Shown piece by piece: positions 36,568 through 45,753 of a stretch of 64,000 nt of DNA. Under the pieces are notes generated by a model. That model saw only the letters and a program-made list of their open reading frames with translations, was not told where the DNA came from and made no database searches. Location: assembly GCF_900187295.1 (NCBI RefSeq), contig NZ_LT906473.1, forward strand, positions 1,798,001-1,862,000, in the 5' to 3' direction. The position numbers were made by a program, and so were the translations under genes. Origin of the DNA: Corynebacterium cystitidis (lineage in GTDB: Bacteria; Actinomycetota; Actinomycetes; Mycobacteriales; Mycobacteriaceae). How positions within the stretch are numbered: position 1 is the stretch's first letter; each line of letters begins with the position of its first letter.

Positions 36568-37946
36568 TAAACATGCTCGCTGCGAATAACACCAAGGATT
36601 TCTGCCGATAACGTGTCAACTTCCTCCCGCGTTTCAGCTTCCACATTGAGGCGCAACAACGGCTCAGTATTAGAGGCGCGCACGTTGAACCAAGCTTTTG
36701 TATCCTGCAGAGAAACCGTCACCCCATCAAGGCGGTCCACCTCGTCGATACGCGAAGCGAACGCGCCCAACACAGCCTGGGTGGCTGCTTGCTGGTCAGC
36801 GACGGTGGAATTAATCTCCCCAGAGGCAACGTAGCGCTCATACCGCGCCATGAGCTCAGACAACGGGCCGTCGAACTCCGCCAGCGCAGCCAACACATGC
36901 AAAGCGGCCAACAGGCCAGAGTCCGCGTTGAAAAACTCGGTGAAATAGTAATGGGCGGAATGCTCGCCGCCGAACAGCGCACCGGTGCGCGCCATCTCAG
37001 CCTTAATATAAGAGTGGCCCACCCGCGTACGCACAGGAGTACCACCGTTTTCGGCAATGATCTCCGGCACAGCGCGCGAGGTAATCAGGTTATGAATGAT
37101 CGGCGCACCCGGCTTCGCACCACGCAAGTACCGCTTAGCGACCAGCGCCGTGATCGCCGACGGGCTCACCGGCGCCCCCTTTTCATCCACCACAAAACAA
37201 CGGTCCGCGTCCCCATCGAAAGCCAAACCAATGTGCGCCCCCTGCTCCACAGTGAATTTCTGCAAATCCACCAAGTTCTTTGGATCCAGCGGGTTCGCCT
37301 CATGGTTAGGGAACGTGCCGTCGAGCTCAAAATACAGGTCACGCACATCAAAGTCATATAAAGTGGCCGGCACTGTGAGCCCCGCCATGCCGTTTGCGGC
37401 ATCGACTGCAACAGTCACACCATGTCCGTCGACGGGCACCAACCCGCGGAGGAATGCTGCGTAATCGTTGAGCACGTCTAGCTTGTCGACGACCCCTTCC
37501 GGGCCCGAGTACTCAGCATAAGCAGGGTGTTCGTCGGCAAGCATCTGCGAGATCTCGGCGAGACCAGAGTCTTGGCTCACAGGTGTAGCACCGGCGCGGC
37601 ACAATTTGATGCCGTTGTACTGCGCCGGGTTGTGGCTGGCGGTAAACATGGCACCGGCGCAGTCAAAGGTGCCGGCGGCGTAATACAGCTCATCGGTAGA
37701 GGTCAGGCCTAAGTTGAGGACGTTGAGCCCCTGGGAGGTCGCGCCCTCAGCAAACGCTGTGGCAAGCTCCGGGGAGGACGGGCGCATGTCATATCCGACC
37801 GCGATCGTTTTTTCGCCCTCGCCACGCAGAATGTGGGCGAATGCCGCGCCAGTGTCACGAACAAAGTCAGCATCGATGCTTTCCCCGACGACACCACGGA
37901 CATCATAGGCCTTAATCACTTGGGAGACGGATTCGCTAGAGCGCAT
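36567..37946 (-). CDS. manB: Phosphomannomutase ManB/PmmA
   Basis: 459 residues. Converts mannose-6-P to mannose-1-P. Phosphoserine loop TASHNP, metal loop DGDADRC, sugar-specificity loop GGEHSAHYYF and phosphate loop RASNTEPLLRL are intact. It sits in the manA-tobH-manB-DUF3499 order of mycobacteria (Rv3257c). ATG at 37944-37946. Probably cotranscribed with the two genes downstream, the first of which overlaps it by one base. Confidence 0.94.
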   Translation of the reverse strand: MRSSESVSQVIKAYDVRGVVGESIDADFVRDTGAAFAHILRGEGEKTIAVGYDMRPSSPELATAFAEGATSQGLNVLNLGLTSTDELYYAAGTFDCAGAMFTASHNPAQYNGIKLCRAGATPVSQDSGLAEISQMLADEHPAYAEYSGPEGVVDKLDVLNDYAAFLRGLVPVDGHGVTVAVDAANGMAGLTVPATLYDFDVRDLYFELDGTFPNHEANPLDPKNLVDLQKFTVEQGAHIGLAFDGDADRCFVVDEKGAPVSPSAITALVAKRYLRGAKPGAPIIHNLITSRAVPEIIAENGGTPVRTRVGHSYIKAEMARTGALFGGEHSAHYYFTEFFNADSGLLAALHVLAALAEFDGPLSELMARYERYVASGEINSTVADQQAATQAVLGAFASRIDEVDRLDGVTVSLQDTKAWFNVRASNTEPLLRLNVEAETREEVDTLSAEILGVIRSEHV

Positions 37947-38004
37947 GCGGACACACCTGTCTATGGGAGTAGTGAATAAATCAACAGGCTAGTTTACCTT
38001 CCGT

Positions 38005-38490
38005 TTACTCGTTCGGCTGCTCTCCCTCGCCGTGGGCGCAGGCCTCGCCTGGTTCTGCAGGCTCCGGGTCAGGCACCACACACAGGTGAGAACGCCGTGC
38101 CTGCTTGTACTGCTCCATGCGCTTGGTGCGGTACACAGGATGCCGCGAGGTGTCGGGGTCGGTGTAGTCATGCTGGCCGGAGTACTCGATGGGGTCTTCG
38201 CCAGGTTCCACCAAACCGGTGGTCACGCGCCCAGCTTCGCGAACAGCTTCGGCCAGTGCGGTGATATCCTCATCGTCTTCATCGATATCAATCTGATCAA
38301 CGCGCAGCATCTCCCACCCTAAAGGTGCCGTGATCCGGCTGGCGTGGGACTCGCAGAGATCCCAGGAATGCGGTTCCGCCACCGGGGCCAGCGGGCCCAC
38401 AACGGCGGTCGATTCGGAATAGGCGTACGTGAGTGTGGCGACAGCTGGCTTGCCACACCCGGTCCGGCAACAACGACGAAATTTACTCAC
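38005..38490 (-). CDS. DUF3499 zinc-ribbon-like protein
   Basis: 161 residues from the GTG at 38488-38490 (VSKFRRCCRTGCGKPAVATLTY). CCxxxC near the start and HSWDLCESH later look like zinc ligands; the C-terminal half is acidic with a conserved TDPDTSRHPVYR segment. It is the Rv3258c counterpart, always next to manB, function unknown. A longer upstream frame crosses the divergent gene and lacks homology. Confidence 0.83.
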   Translation of the reverse strand: MSKFRRCCRTGCGKPAVATLTYAYSESTAVVGPLAPVAEPHSWDLCESHASRITAPLGWEMLRVDQIDIDEDDEDITALAEAVREAGRVTTGLVEPGEDPIEYSGQHDYTDPDTSRHPVYRTKRMEQYKQARRSHLCVVPDPEPAEPGEACAHGEGEQPNE

Positions 38491-38584
38491 AGTTCTCAAG
38501 TCTAAACCCCAACTTGAGTTTTGTGAACCAGTCTGGCGTGTTTCGCTGTCATCCAGCGACTCTACCGCCCTAAGATAAGGACAC

Positions 38585-39097
38585 ATGAGCGCCAATCATC
38601 CTCCCGCCGGGCCCAGCGCGCCCGGAGTTCCGGAAGGTCCGCTTCATCTTCGGGTCAGACATGATCGTCATGACCGCGGGCTGCGTGGTCCCCTCCTGCC
38701 CGTGGCGGTTCCGCGCTACCGCACGCGTTCATTACGCTTCGACCAAGCGGTGCTCGAAGCATACGCCCCACTCCAGAACGCTTATTTCGACCAACTAGCC
38801 GGCGTCGACCTAGCTGTAGACACCGTGCCCCGGATGCGCCTGCGGGCTGATATGACAGTGCTTCCCGACGACATCGTCGCCGATGGCCCTGTCCCTCTTG
38901 GCCGCATTCTGCAGGCAGGTGTGGACTCACAGGGCCTACCCACCCGCGCAAGAATAGTTATTTTCCGCGCCCCAGTAGAGCAGCGGTGCACAAACGCATA
39001 TGAGCGAGCAGAACTCCTCACTTGGATTCTGACCGCTTTGATTGCCAACTATCTAAATGTGTCTCCCGAGGATATTGACTCCGGATTTGAGTACTAA
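38585..39097 (+). CDS. Metallopeptidase-family protein (Rv3259 type)
   Basis: 170 residues. It contains LHLRVRHDRHDRGLRGPLLP near the start and the family core MRLRADMTVLPDDIVADGPVPLGRILQAG; the helix AELLTWILTALIANYL occupies the place where related zincins have HExxH. No HExxH is present, so peptidase activity is doubtful. It is divergent from DUF3499, whose start lies 94 bp away. ATG at 38585. The annotation as peptidase family comes from distant fold similarity, not from visible catalytic residues. Confidence 0.75.
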   Translation: MSANHPPAGPSAPGVPEGPLHLRVRHDRHDRGLRGPLLPVAVPRYRTRSLRFDQAVLEAYAPLQNAYFDQLAGVDLAVDTVPRMRLRADMTVLPDDIVADGPVPLGRILQAGVDSQGLPTRARIVIFRAPVEQRCTNAYERAELLTWILTALIANYLNVSPEDIDSGFEY

Positions 39098-39138
39098 CTG
39101 CCCGCAGCAGCAACCGTCTGCGACGCGGACTGCAGACG

Positions 39139-39438
39139 CTAGCCGATCTGCTTCTTCAAACGGCGGCGCTCACGATCTGACAGTCCGCCCCAAATTCCAA
39201 AACGTTCGTCATTCTCGAGGGCATACTCGAGACATTCGTCTCGCACAGCGCAAGCTTGGCAAATGCGTTTCGCCTCCCGTGTGGAGCCACCCTTTTCGGG
39301 GAAGAAGGCCTCAGGGTCTGTTTGCGCGCACAGCGCCTGATCCTGCCATTCTTGTTCCACAGAGCTGAACAACTCATCAAAAGTCATTTCGCCTGCGACT
39401 CCGCCACGGAGAACAGCGTTATGAGCCATGTCTTCCAC
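39139..39438 (-). CDS. whcD: WhiB-family Fe-S regulator, WhiB2/WhcD type
   Basis: 99 residues from GTG 39436-39438, with AAAGGG upstream; ATG codons at residues 4 and 18 are alternatives. Cluster cysteines C37, C60, C63 and C69, with GIWGG turn and a short basic tail RRRLKKQIG. The spacing C37 to C60 and EAFFPEKGGSTREAKRIC identify the WhiB2 group, required for septation and cell division; WhcD is the C. glutamicum name as I recall. It converges with the metallopeptidase-like gene. Confidence 0.9.
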   Translation of the reverse strand: MEDMAHNAVLRGGVAGEMTFDELFSSVEQEWQDQALCAQTDPEAFFPEKGGSTREAKRICQACAVRDECLEYALENDERFGIWGGLSDRERRRLKKQIG

Positions 39439-39746
39439 GCCTGGTCCCTTTCTCCAATGGTTTATTGATCGCCGTGTCTTTCACTTCGACCATGCAGCCC
39501 ACCATACGCGCCTTCTTGCCACGTGGTGGGCTGTTAGTTACACAGCTGCGATTCAACACGAGGGCCACAAATAGCGTCAACCCCAAAAGCGGGTTAGGGT
39601 CGGCTTCTAAGGAAATTCCCAGGTGGATCGCCACTCCAGTCACACAGTTAACAAGCTCTCAGCTTCGGGGGTAACCTCCGGGGGCACTACATATAGTGGT
39701 ATTGCAACGTCGCGACAACTAGTAGATGAAGATTACGGCGTGTCGC
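39439..39746. other. Non-coding gap upstream of whiB2
   Basis: 308 bp between the 3' end of the GDP-mannose pyrophosphorylase gene and whiB2, both on the minus strand. In M. tuberculosis this place holds fbiA/fbiB (F420 synthesis); neither is present. It must hold the whiB2 promoter. TACATATAGTGGTAT near 39689-39703 is AT-rich, but I could not assign promoter elements and see no structured RNA. Confidence 0.55.
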
Positions 39747-40826
39747 TCACGCATCCGAAGAAAAACGCACCCCAGAATCAGGAATCTCCACACCCGGCCA
39801 CACACGCATCCCACCAAGCAACTCACAACGAGCACCAATAGAAGCACCCTCACCGATCACACAATCAGCAATCCGCGCGTTCGCACCAATGGTCGCCCCC
39901 GCCGCAATAATCGAATTCCTCACCACAGCCCCCGGCTCAACAGTCACACCGTCGAAAAGCACCGAATCGTCGATACGCGAACCCGCACCAACCTCCACGC
40001 CACGCCCAACCGCCGTGCCACCAACCAGGATCACTCCCCCAGCAATCCCCGCAGACCTATCCACAAAACTCTCTCCCGTCCTGCCCGCCAACAACGGCGA
40101 ATACGCAATACCACGCACCAAATCCGAAGAACCCTGCACAAAGTCATCCGGCCGGCCCATATCACGCCAATACGACGTATCCACATGCCCCACCATCGTG
40201 GCACCACTTTCCAGCAAATTCGGGAAAGTCTCGCGCTCCACGCTCACCACACGCCCAGCAGGAATCCGCTCGATCACCTCACGCTTAAACACATAGCAAC
40301 CCGCGTTAATCTGATCGGTCGGCGGGTCCTCCGTCTTCTCCAAAAAGGCCAGCACATTGCCGTCGGCGTCGGTAGGCACGCAGCCAAACGCGCGCGGATC
40401 CGCAACGCGCACCAAATGCAACGTCACATCCGCGTCCTTCGCAGTGTGAGTGTGCAAAATCTCACCAAGATTCGCACCGGAAAGAACATCGCCGTTAAAC
40501 ACCATCACGGTGTCGTGGCGAAGCTTGTCGTACACATTGCGGATCCCGCCGCCAGTGCCCAGCGCCTCCTCCTCCACGACATACTCGATCTCTAAACCAA
40601 AGTCCGCGCCATCACCAAAGTGATCTTCAAACACCTCGGCCTTAAAAGACGTCGACAACACCACATGGGTCATCCCGGCCTCTTTAATTCGCGCCAAAAG
40701 GTGCGCCAAGAACGGAAAGCCCGCCGTGGGCAACATCGGTTTCGGCGTATTCACGGTTAGGGGACGCAGCCTCGTGCCGCGGCCGCCGACGAGGATCACC
40801 GCGTCTGTCGATGAAGGATCCGCCAT
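39747..40826 (-). CDS. manC: Mannose-1-phosphate guanylyltransferase (ManC/RmlA2 type)
   Basis: 359 residues. Nucleotidyltransferase signature GGRGTRLRPLT with K in TPKPMLP, FNGDVLSG for the metal Asp, and a C-terminal left-handed beta-helix of hexapeptide repeats (AVVRNSIIAAGATIGANARI). It forms GDP-mannose from mannose-1-P, the product of ManB. It corresponds to Rv3264c; C. glutamicum annotations call it RmlA2. ATG at 40824-40826; 40 bp downstream of wbbL. Confidence 0.9.
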   Translation of the reverse strand: MADPSSTDAVILVGGRGTRLRPLTVNTPKPMLPTAGFPFLAHLLARIKEAGMTHVVLSTSFKAEVFEDHFGDGADFGLEIEYVVEEEALGTGGGIRNVYDKLRHDTVMVFNGDVLSGANLGEILHTHTAKDADVTLHLVRVADPRAFGCVPTDADGNVLAFLEKTEDPPTDQINAGCYVFKREVIERIPAGRVVSVERETFPNLLESGATMVGHVDTSYWRDMGRPDDFVQGSSDLVRGIAYSPLLAGRTGESFVDRSAGIAGGVILVGGTAVGRGVEVGAGSRIDDSVLFDGVTVEPGAVVRNSIIAAGATIGANARIADCVIGEGASIGARCELLGGMRVWPGVEIPDSGVRFSSDA

Positions 40827-40866
40827 GGTGTACTCAACCTCTCACTTTTATGCTTTTTGTGTTGTC

Positions 40867-41790
40867 TTATTCTTCACACGCATCAATTCGTGCTGCCCGG
40901 CGCGCCTTCACCCCGGCAACCACACCGCGTACTTTCAGCCCAGCCCACAGCAGCGCCCGCAGCGGCGCCTGCCACCAGTTGGGGTGCCGGTCCGCCTGGA
41001 ACCGGAACGCAGAATTGTGGTGCGCGGGCACCGTCACACGCGAGTGCTTGTTGGCAGCGTGGCCTTGGTCGTGCATGATGCGCGCTGCGGGGCAAAACAC
41101 GTTATCCCAGCCTGCGCGCGCCAACCGGTCACCGAAATCGATGTCTTCGAGATACATAAAGTAGCGCTCGTCGAACCCGCCCACCTCATCGAACGCGTCC
41201 CAGCGCACGGCAAGGCACGCACCCGACAGCCACCCAGCAACACGTTCATCATTCATATTGCCGTCATCGCGGTAGGCGCGCGAAAACGGGTTGGTGGGCC
41301 AAATATCGCCGAAAAGGGCATGCCCGATACCTGTGACAAGCGTGGGAACGGCCCGCGCCGACGGGTACACCGATCCGTCTGCTTCCTCGATGCGCGGCCC
41401 GGCCGCCCCGGCCCGCGGTCGGCGGTCAAGGCAGGCGGTTAACTCGTCGATGGCGTCCGGTAAGAATTCCACATCCGGGTTGGAGATGATGAAGTAGTCG
41501 GGGTTAATTTCGCCGGCACGCCGCTTATCGACGAGCCAGTTCGCGGCCGCATTAATGGCGGCACCGTAGCCGATATTGCCGCCGGTCGGCAAGAATTCGA
41601 CGCGATCGTCGTCACGCGAGGCCTGCTGCGGTACCCCGTCGGTGGAACCATTGTCCGCCAACACCACATAGGTACCCCTGCCGGTGCTTCGCGTCGCCTG
41701 CGGGAGGGACTCCAGGAATGCGCGCAGGTGTCGTCCGGGTGAATACGTCACCGAGACGACTGCGATGGGGGCTGCTTGTAGTTCAGACAC
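40867..41790 (-). CDS. wbbL: Rhamnosyltransferase WbbL (arabinogalactan linker)
   Basis: 307 residues, GT2 family. N-terminal VVSVTYSPGRHL, LADNGSTDG and ISNPDVEFLP (DxD-like) form the nucleotide-sugar site; LEDIDFGDRLARAGW is the acceptor/catalytic segment. WbbL transfers rhamnose from dTDP-Rha to decaprenyl-PP-GlcNAc, making the linker of arabinogalactan to peptidoglycan. GTG start at 41788-41790. It is divergent from lcpA, the ligase that later attaches the finished chain, so the two share a 127-bp promoter region. Confidence 0.92.
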   Translation of the reverse strand: MSELQAAPIAVVSVTYSPGRHLRAFLESLPQATRSTGRGTYVVLADNGSTDGVPQQASRDDDRVEFLPTGGNIGYGAAINAAANWLVDKRRAGEINPDYFIISNPDVEFLPDAIDELTACLDRRPRAGAAGPRIEEADGSVYPSARAVPTLVTGIGHALFGDIWPTNPFSRAYRDDGNMNDERVAGWLSGACLAVRWDAFDEVGGFDERYFMYLEDIDFGDRLARAGWDNVFCPAARIMHDQGHAANKHSRVTVPAHHNSAFRFQADRHPNWWQAPLRALLWAGLKVRGVVAGVKARRAARIDACEE

Positions 41791-41860
41791 AATGGACTTA
41801 GCTTACCCACCCGGCCGGCATTCTTGAGGCTACGGATCACCATTTGGTGTACGCGTGTCG

Positions 41861-41866
41861 TATAAT
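41861..41866 (+). promoter_or_regulatory. TATAAT -10 element upstream of lcpA
   Basis: A perfect TATAAT 51 bp before the lcpA start in the wbbL-lcpA gap. No clear -35 hexamer is found 16-18 bp upstream (sequence there CACCAT), which is common in corynebacterial promoters. Confidence 0.5.
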
Positions 41867-41917
41867 TTGGGCCGATCTCCCCTAAACCCATAATCCACCC
41901 GAGAATCCTGAAGGTGA

Positions 41918-43504
41918 GTGAGGCACGTGAGCCAGTCGTACAGGCAGATTCGCGATATTCAGGCTGCTCCGTCTGCTCAGCGGGATATCACCCAGTCTGG
42001 CCCCGTCGTGGTGAAGGTGCTGCTTGCGGTGCTTGCGGTGCTCGTTGTGGCGGTGTCGGCGATCGGCTGGTCTACCGTCGGCAGGCTCGGCAGCGAAATC
42101 TCCGCCTCAGAACTCTCGCTGGGCGGTGGCACCGACGCGAAGGGAAAACACGAGGACGGCGCAACCGATATTTTGCTTGTTGGGTCCGACTCGCGCACGG
42201 ATGCGCAGGGCAATCCGCTTTCCGACGAAGAACTCGCCCGACTGAACGCCGGTGAAGCTGACGGTGAGCGCAATACTGACACGCTCATGGTGATCCGCGT
42301 GCCTAACGACGGCTCCAAAGCAACTGCTGTGTCAATCCCGCGCGACACTTATGTCCACACCGAAGATTTTGGCAACCTCAAAATCAATGGTGTGTACGCC
42401 GAGTATGCCGCCGCTAAGCGCGCGGAACTTATCGGAAGTGGCGTCACCGAGGACAAGAAGTTGGAGGAGCGTATCGCCGCGGAGGGCCAACAGGGCCTGA
42501 TCAACGCTGTGGCAGATCTCACCGGCGTGGAGGTTGACCACTACGCCGAGGTGGGTTTACTGGGCTTCGTGTTACTGACCGACGCGATCGGTGGCGTCGA
42601 GGTGTGTTTGAACGCGCCTGTTGCTGACGAATTCTCCGGCGCCCACTTTCCTGCTGGCGAGTCCACTTTGAACGGCACCCAGGCGTTGGCTTTCGTGCGG
42701 CAGCGCCACGGTCTGCCACGCGGCGACCTGGACCGCATTGTGCGCCAACAGGCGTACATGGCTTCCCTAGTAAACAAGGTCTTAAGCGCCGGGGTGCTCA
42801 CTAATCCGGCCAAGCTCAACGAGCTCGGCAACGCTGTGGAACGTTCCGTGGTGATCGATCAAGACTGGGACATCTTAAGCTTTGCCAGTGAGCTTGCCAA
42901 CCTGGCAGGCGGCAATGTCACCTTCACCACCATCCCTGTGACCTCCATTGACGGCATCGGTGACCATGGGGAGTCCATCGTCACCGTTGATGTCGCCGAA
43001 GTCCACAACTTCATGGACGAGCTGCTCGCACCCGAGGACCAGCCTGAAGACCCTGCTGCTGGCAGCGAAGTCCCCGCACCCGATGCGCTCTTCAACGGAT
43101 ACTCCGTCCACGTCCTCAATGCCGGCCACACCTCAGGCCAGGCAGGCGGCGTCGGAGCGCTCCTCGAGGAGCAGGGCATCACGGTCGCTGAGGTCACCAA
43201 CGCAATGGAAGGGATCTACACCTTCAGCCAGGTAGTCGCACTGGATCCTGCCAACCCCGCTGCCATTGAGCTAGCCGGTCGCCTCGGAGGGCTGCCCATC
43301 ACCTCGAATCAGGGCCTTGATCCGGACTCGCTGATCGTCGTCACGCACGATGATTACATGGGCCCGCAGTCCGTGGCCACCGATGATCTCGGCGAAATCA
43401 CTGCCCCATCCGCGCCCGTGGGCACCCCGGGCGCCGACTTCGGTCAGACTGAGGCAGCACCCGAAATCACCGCTGGCGGCGACGGCCCGCGCTGCGTGAA
43501 CTAG
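41918..43504 (+). CDS. lcpA: LytR-CpsA-Psr ligase LcpA
   Basis: 528 residues. Short cytoplasmic N-terminus, one membrane segment (about 31-51), an LCP domain (ILLVGSDSR, RNTDTLMVIRV, SIPRDTYV, KINGVYAEYA, FVRQRHGLPRGDLDRIVRQQAY) and a C-terminal LytR_C domain (YSVHVLNAGHTSGQA). LcpA attaches arabinogalactan to peptidoglycan outside the membrane and is essential in C. glutamicum; Rv3267 is the counterpart. The start is GTG 41918 or GTG 41927; ribosome sites are similar in strength. Its stop codon lies within a tandem repeat. Confidence 0.92.
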   Translation: MRHVSQSYRQIRDIQAAPSAQRDITQSGPVVVKVLLAVLAVLVVAVSAIGWSTVGRLGSEISASELSLGGGTDAKGKHEDGATDILLVGSDSRTDAQGNPLSDEELARLNAGEADGERNTDTLMVIRVPNDGSKATAVSIPRDTYVHTEDFGNLKINGVYAEYAAAKRAELIGSGVTEDKKLEERIAAEGQQGLINAVADLTGVEVDHYAEVGLLGFVLLTDAIGGVEVCLNAPVADEFSGAHFPAGESTLNGTQALAFVRQRHGLPRGDLDRIVRQQAYMASLVNKVLSAGVLTNPAKLNELGNAVERSVVIDQDWDILSFASELANLAGGNVTFTTIPVTSIDGIGDHGESIVTVDVAEVHNFMDELLAPEDQPEDPAAGSEVPAPDALFNGYSVHVLNAGHTSGQAGGVGALLEEQGITVAEVTNAMEGIYTFSQVVALDPANPAAIELAGRLGGLPITSNQGLDPDSLIVVTHDDYMGPQSVATDDLGEITAPSAPVGTPGADFGQTEAAPEITAGGDGPRCVN

Positions 43505-43530
43505 ATTGCACTAGGTTGAACTAGGTTGCA
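43501..43530 (+). repeat. 3 x 10 bp tandem repeat spanning the lcpA stop
   Basis: Units CTAGATTGCA, CTAGGTTGAA and CTAGGTTGCA stand head to tail; a fourth, CTAGCCACAC, is degenerate. The first unit contains the lcpA stop (TAG at 43502-43504). Confidence 0.85.
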
Positions 43531-43541
43531 CTAGCCACACC

Positions 43542-43588
43542 GTTTCAACTCGGCCTTGTTTCAGCTCGGCCCTGTTTAAGCTGGCCCA
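43542..43588 (+). repeat. 3 x 16 bp imperfect tandem repeat
   Basis: Units GTTTCAACTCGGCCTT, GTTTCAGCTCGGCCCT and GTTTAAGCTGGCCC(A) follow each other immediately, 11 bp after the 10-bp array, in the gap between lcpA and the TIGR03089 gene. Confidence 0.8.
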
Positions 43589-43731
43589 CGGCGACATCCG
43601 CGCGCACGTCTCCGGCTGTCGCTGGCTCCAGCGTTGCGTCACTGCACAGATAACCCGGATCAGAGTTTCGAAACCCGCTTCGGTTCCGTCGCCTACTCAA
43701 TTGGTTATCAGGATTGCCTAGGATGGGGCGC

Positions 43732-44406
43732 ATGAGCATGCTCCAACCCCTCGTGCATAGCGACCCCGCCAGCCCCCGCCTGACCGTCTACGACGAAGCC
43801 ACCGGCGCCCGCCAAGAATTCTCGGGTGTCACCTTAGACAATTGGGCCAACAAGATCGCCAACATGCTGGTCGACGAGTTCGACGCCACCGCCGACACCA
43901 CCATCATCATCGACATGCCGGTCAGCTGGCAGGCAGCCGTGATCGGGATCGGGACCTTCGCGGCGGCGTTGACGCCAGTTTTCACTAGGCTTTCGGGCAC
44001 GCTTGACGACGACTCCCCCGAGCTCGTATTCACCACTGTTGACGGGTTTGAACGCTGGCCAGACGCCGACGACGTCGTCGTAGTATCCAACGACCCATTC
44101 GGGCGTGGCGTCGAAGAGTCTGGTGGCCAGCTCCCCTTCGGTACCGTCGATTTTGGTCCGACAGTGCGGTTCTACGGCGACCACTACTTTGGCGAGTCCT
44201 GCGACCTGAGCGAGTTTGCCGAGGACTCAGTCGGCCCCGAGCGCTGGCTGGTCACCAACTGGTCGTCGACAAGCGACTTCCAGACGAAAGTGCTAGCGCC
44301 ACTGGCCGCGGGCGGGTCCGTCGTGGTTGTGGCCGGCATGGCGTCCGCCGACCGGCTCGACACCATCGCCGAAACGGAAAAGGTTACCGCCCGCAAGTTT
44401 TCCTAA
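43732..44406 (+). CDS. TIGR03089 family protein (AMP-binding-like fragment)
   Basis: 224 residues from ATG 43732 (MSMLQPLVHSDPASPRLTVYD). It resembles the N-terminal part of acyl-adenylating enzymes (TVYDEATGARQEFSG, NWANKIANML) but lacks the adenylation core motifs and has the short length typical of TIGR03089 (Rv3268). Catalysis is therefore unlikely as in the parent family. It follows lcpA on the same strand after a repeat-rich 227-bp gap. Function unknown. Confidence 0.82.
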   Translation: MSMLQPLVHSDPASPRLTVYDEATGARQEFSGVTLDNWANKIANMLVDEFDATADTTIIIDMPVSWQAAVIGIGTFAAALTPVFTRLSGTLDDDSPELVFTTVDGFERWPDADDVVVVSNDPFGRGVEESGGQLPFGTVDFGPTVRFYGDHYFGESCDLSEFAEDSVGPERWLVTNWSSTSDFQTKVLAPLAAGGSVVVVAGMASADRLDTIAETEKVTARKFS

Positions 44407-44483
44407 CGCAGCCCGAAGCGAGGCGCGGATTTTACACGGGTTTATGCGACTCGCAACCGTTGTTGCGTGCGTCACTGTTTTTC

Positions 44484-44509
44484 TGTGGATAACTTTGTTG
44501 TTTTCCACA
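44484..44509 (+). promoter_or_regulatory. Pair of inverted DnaA-box-like sequences
   Basis: TGTGGATAA (44484-44492, the complement of the consensus TTATCCACA) faces TTTTCCACA (44501-44509, one mismatch). The outer CTGTGGA and TCCACAG (44483-44510) form an inverted repeat. It is 63-88 bp upstream of the HNH nuclease gene. Confidence 0.55.
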
Positions 44510-44571
44510 GATTTCGGACATCTGCAAAACATGCCACGCGGGCGCTCGTGAACCGCTTTAGCGTTGCAGCC

Positions 44572-45726
44572 ATGAACACTTTAGAGACATTCGCTTCCGC
44601 CTGGACAGGCATTATGGGCGTACTCGCAGAGGCAGCATCATGCAGCCTCAAAGAGTTATACGCGCTGGGCCTGGATTCCAAAACAGCGAAACAACTAGAC
44701 CGCTATGCTCAGATATACTTCCGCGCAAAGTCCGCCCCGCACAAGCAAGAAACAGCGCGGGCGGCCGCCGAAGCAGCAGGCCACACATTAGCAACACTCG
44801 GTGACATTGAACGGCTTGTCGGTCGCGTGCCCGCGAAACACCACTGGGACATGCGCATCGAGCTGTGCCAGGTGTGGCCAAATACGCGCGCACTGGAAGA
44901 CCGAGCAGCTGAATTGCAGCAGGAGTACGGGGCTGCCCCACAAGCAGAACCAAAACAGCGAGTGTCGCACCGGGCGGTACCGGACTCTGACCTGACCGAC
45001 CTCACCTTGCGCGCCCCGTCCCACCTAGTCAAAGCGGCCCTCGATAGTGCAGAGGGGGTAGAAAACATGCACGCTGCCGAGGCGATCCTGCGCGCCGCGA
45101 CGTCTTCTGAAGGCCTCGACGGCCCCGAGATCACCCCGGCGCTAATCATTCCGGTCGGCGACTCGGTGGAGTCTTGGCGCCGCATCTCGGGCGGCGAAGT
45201 CGAGCTTTCGCTGACCAACGGCACCGTCCTCAACGGCAAAGACGTGGCACGCCAACATCTGTCGCGCCTCGGGCTGGTGTTGCTTATCGACGAATACTCC
45301 GGGGAACCTGTCGAGTTGTACCGATTCCGCGACGTTGACGGTGCGCGCGACGCCCGCGACCCCAAACGCCACCTCAACCGCAAAGAAAGCCAAATCCAGG
45401 CGCTACTAACCCCGGTCTGTGCCGGTATCGGCTGCAACATAGGTGCCGACGACTGCCAAAATCACCACATCGAAGCCCACAAGCACGGCGGGCCCACCAC
45501 GTTGGGAAACAGCACGAAACTGTGTGGCTTCCACAACGGGCGCAACGACGATGACCGCAACAAACCCAAGTACGGCCACATCGAAAAGATCGACGGGCTT
45601 GATTATTGGGTGCCCGCCTTCGGTGGCCGTCCACGCCTGAACCAGCACCGGGCGGCGAAAGGTGGGGCGCTGCGCGCGGTACGGGCCATGAAGAAGGCCA
45701 TGGGGAAGGCGATGCAGAAGGCATAG
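44572..45726 (+). CDS. HNH endonuclease-domain protein (corynebacterial 13E12/DUF222-like)
   Basis: 384 residues. A helical N-terminal part (KELYALGLDSKTAKQL) precedes a C-terminal HNH module, CxxC-like cysteines and QNHHIEAHKHGGPTTLGNSTKLCGFHN, with His-His and Asn in the right order for a beta-beta-alpha metal finger. Such genes occur in several copies in corynebacterial genomes. The tail is basic (MKKAMGKAMQKA). ATG 44572 has no ribosome site; GTG 44548 in frame is an alternative. Its substrate is unknown. Confidence 0.82.
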   Translation: MNTLETFASAWTGIMGVLAEAASCSLKELYALGLDSKTAKQLDRYAQIYFRAKSAPHKQETARAAAEAAGHTLATLGDIERLVGRVPAKHHWDMRIELCQVWPNTRALEDRAAELQQEYGAAPQAEPKQRVSHRAVPDSDLTDLTLRAPSHLVKAALDSAEGVENMHAAEAILRAATSSEGLDGPEITPALIIPVGDSVESWRRISGGEVELSLTNGTVLNGKDVARQHLSRLGLVLLIDEYSGEPVELYRFRDVDGARDARDPKRHLNRKESQIQALLTPVCAGIGCNIGADDCQNHHIEAHKHGGPTTLGNSTKLCGFHNGRNDDDRNKPKYGHIEKIDGLDYWVPAFGGRPRLNQHRAAKGGALRAVRAMKKAMGKAMQKA

Positions 45727-45753
45727 CAAGCAACGCCCACCACGGAGTCGTCG

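Noticed and set aside
42000..42110. Tandem TGCTTGCGG units in lcpA as another repeat array
   Set aside because: Only two short copies in the membrane-segment codons; explained by Leu-Ala-Val composition.
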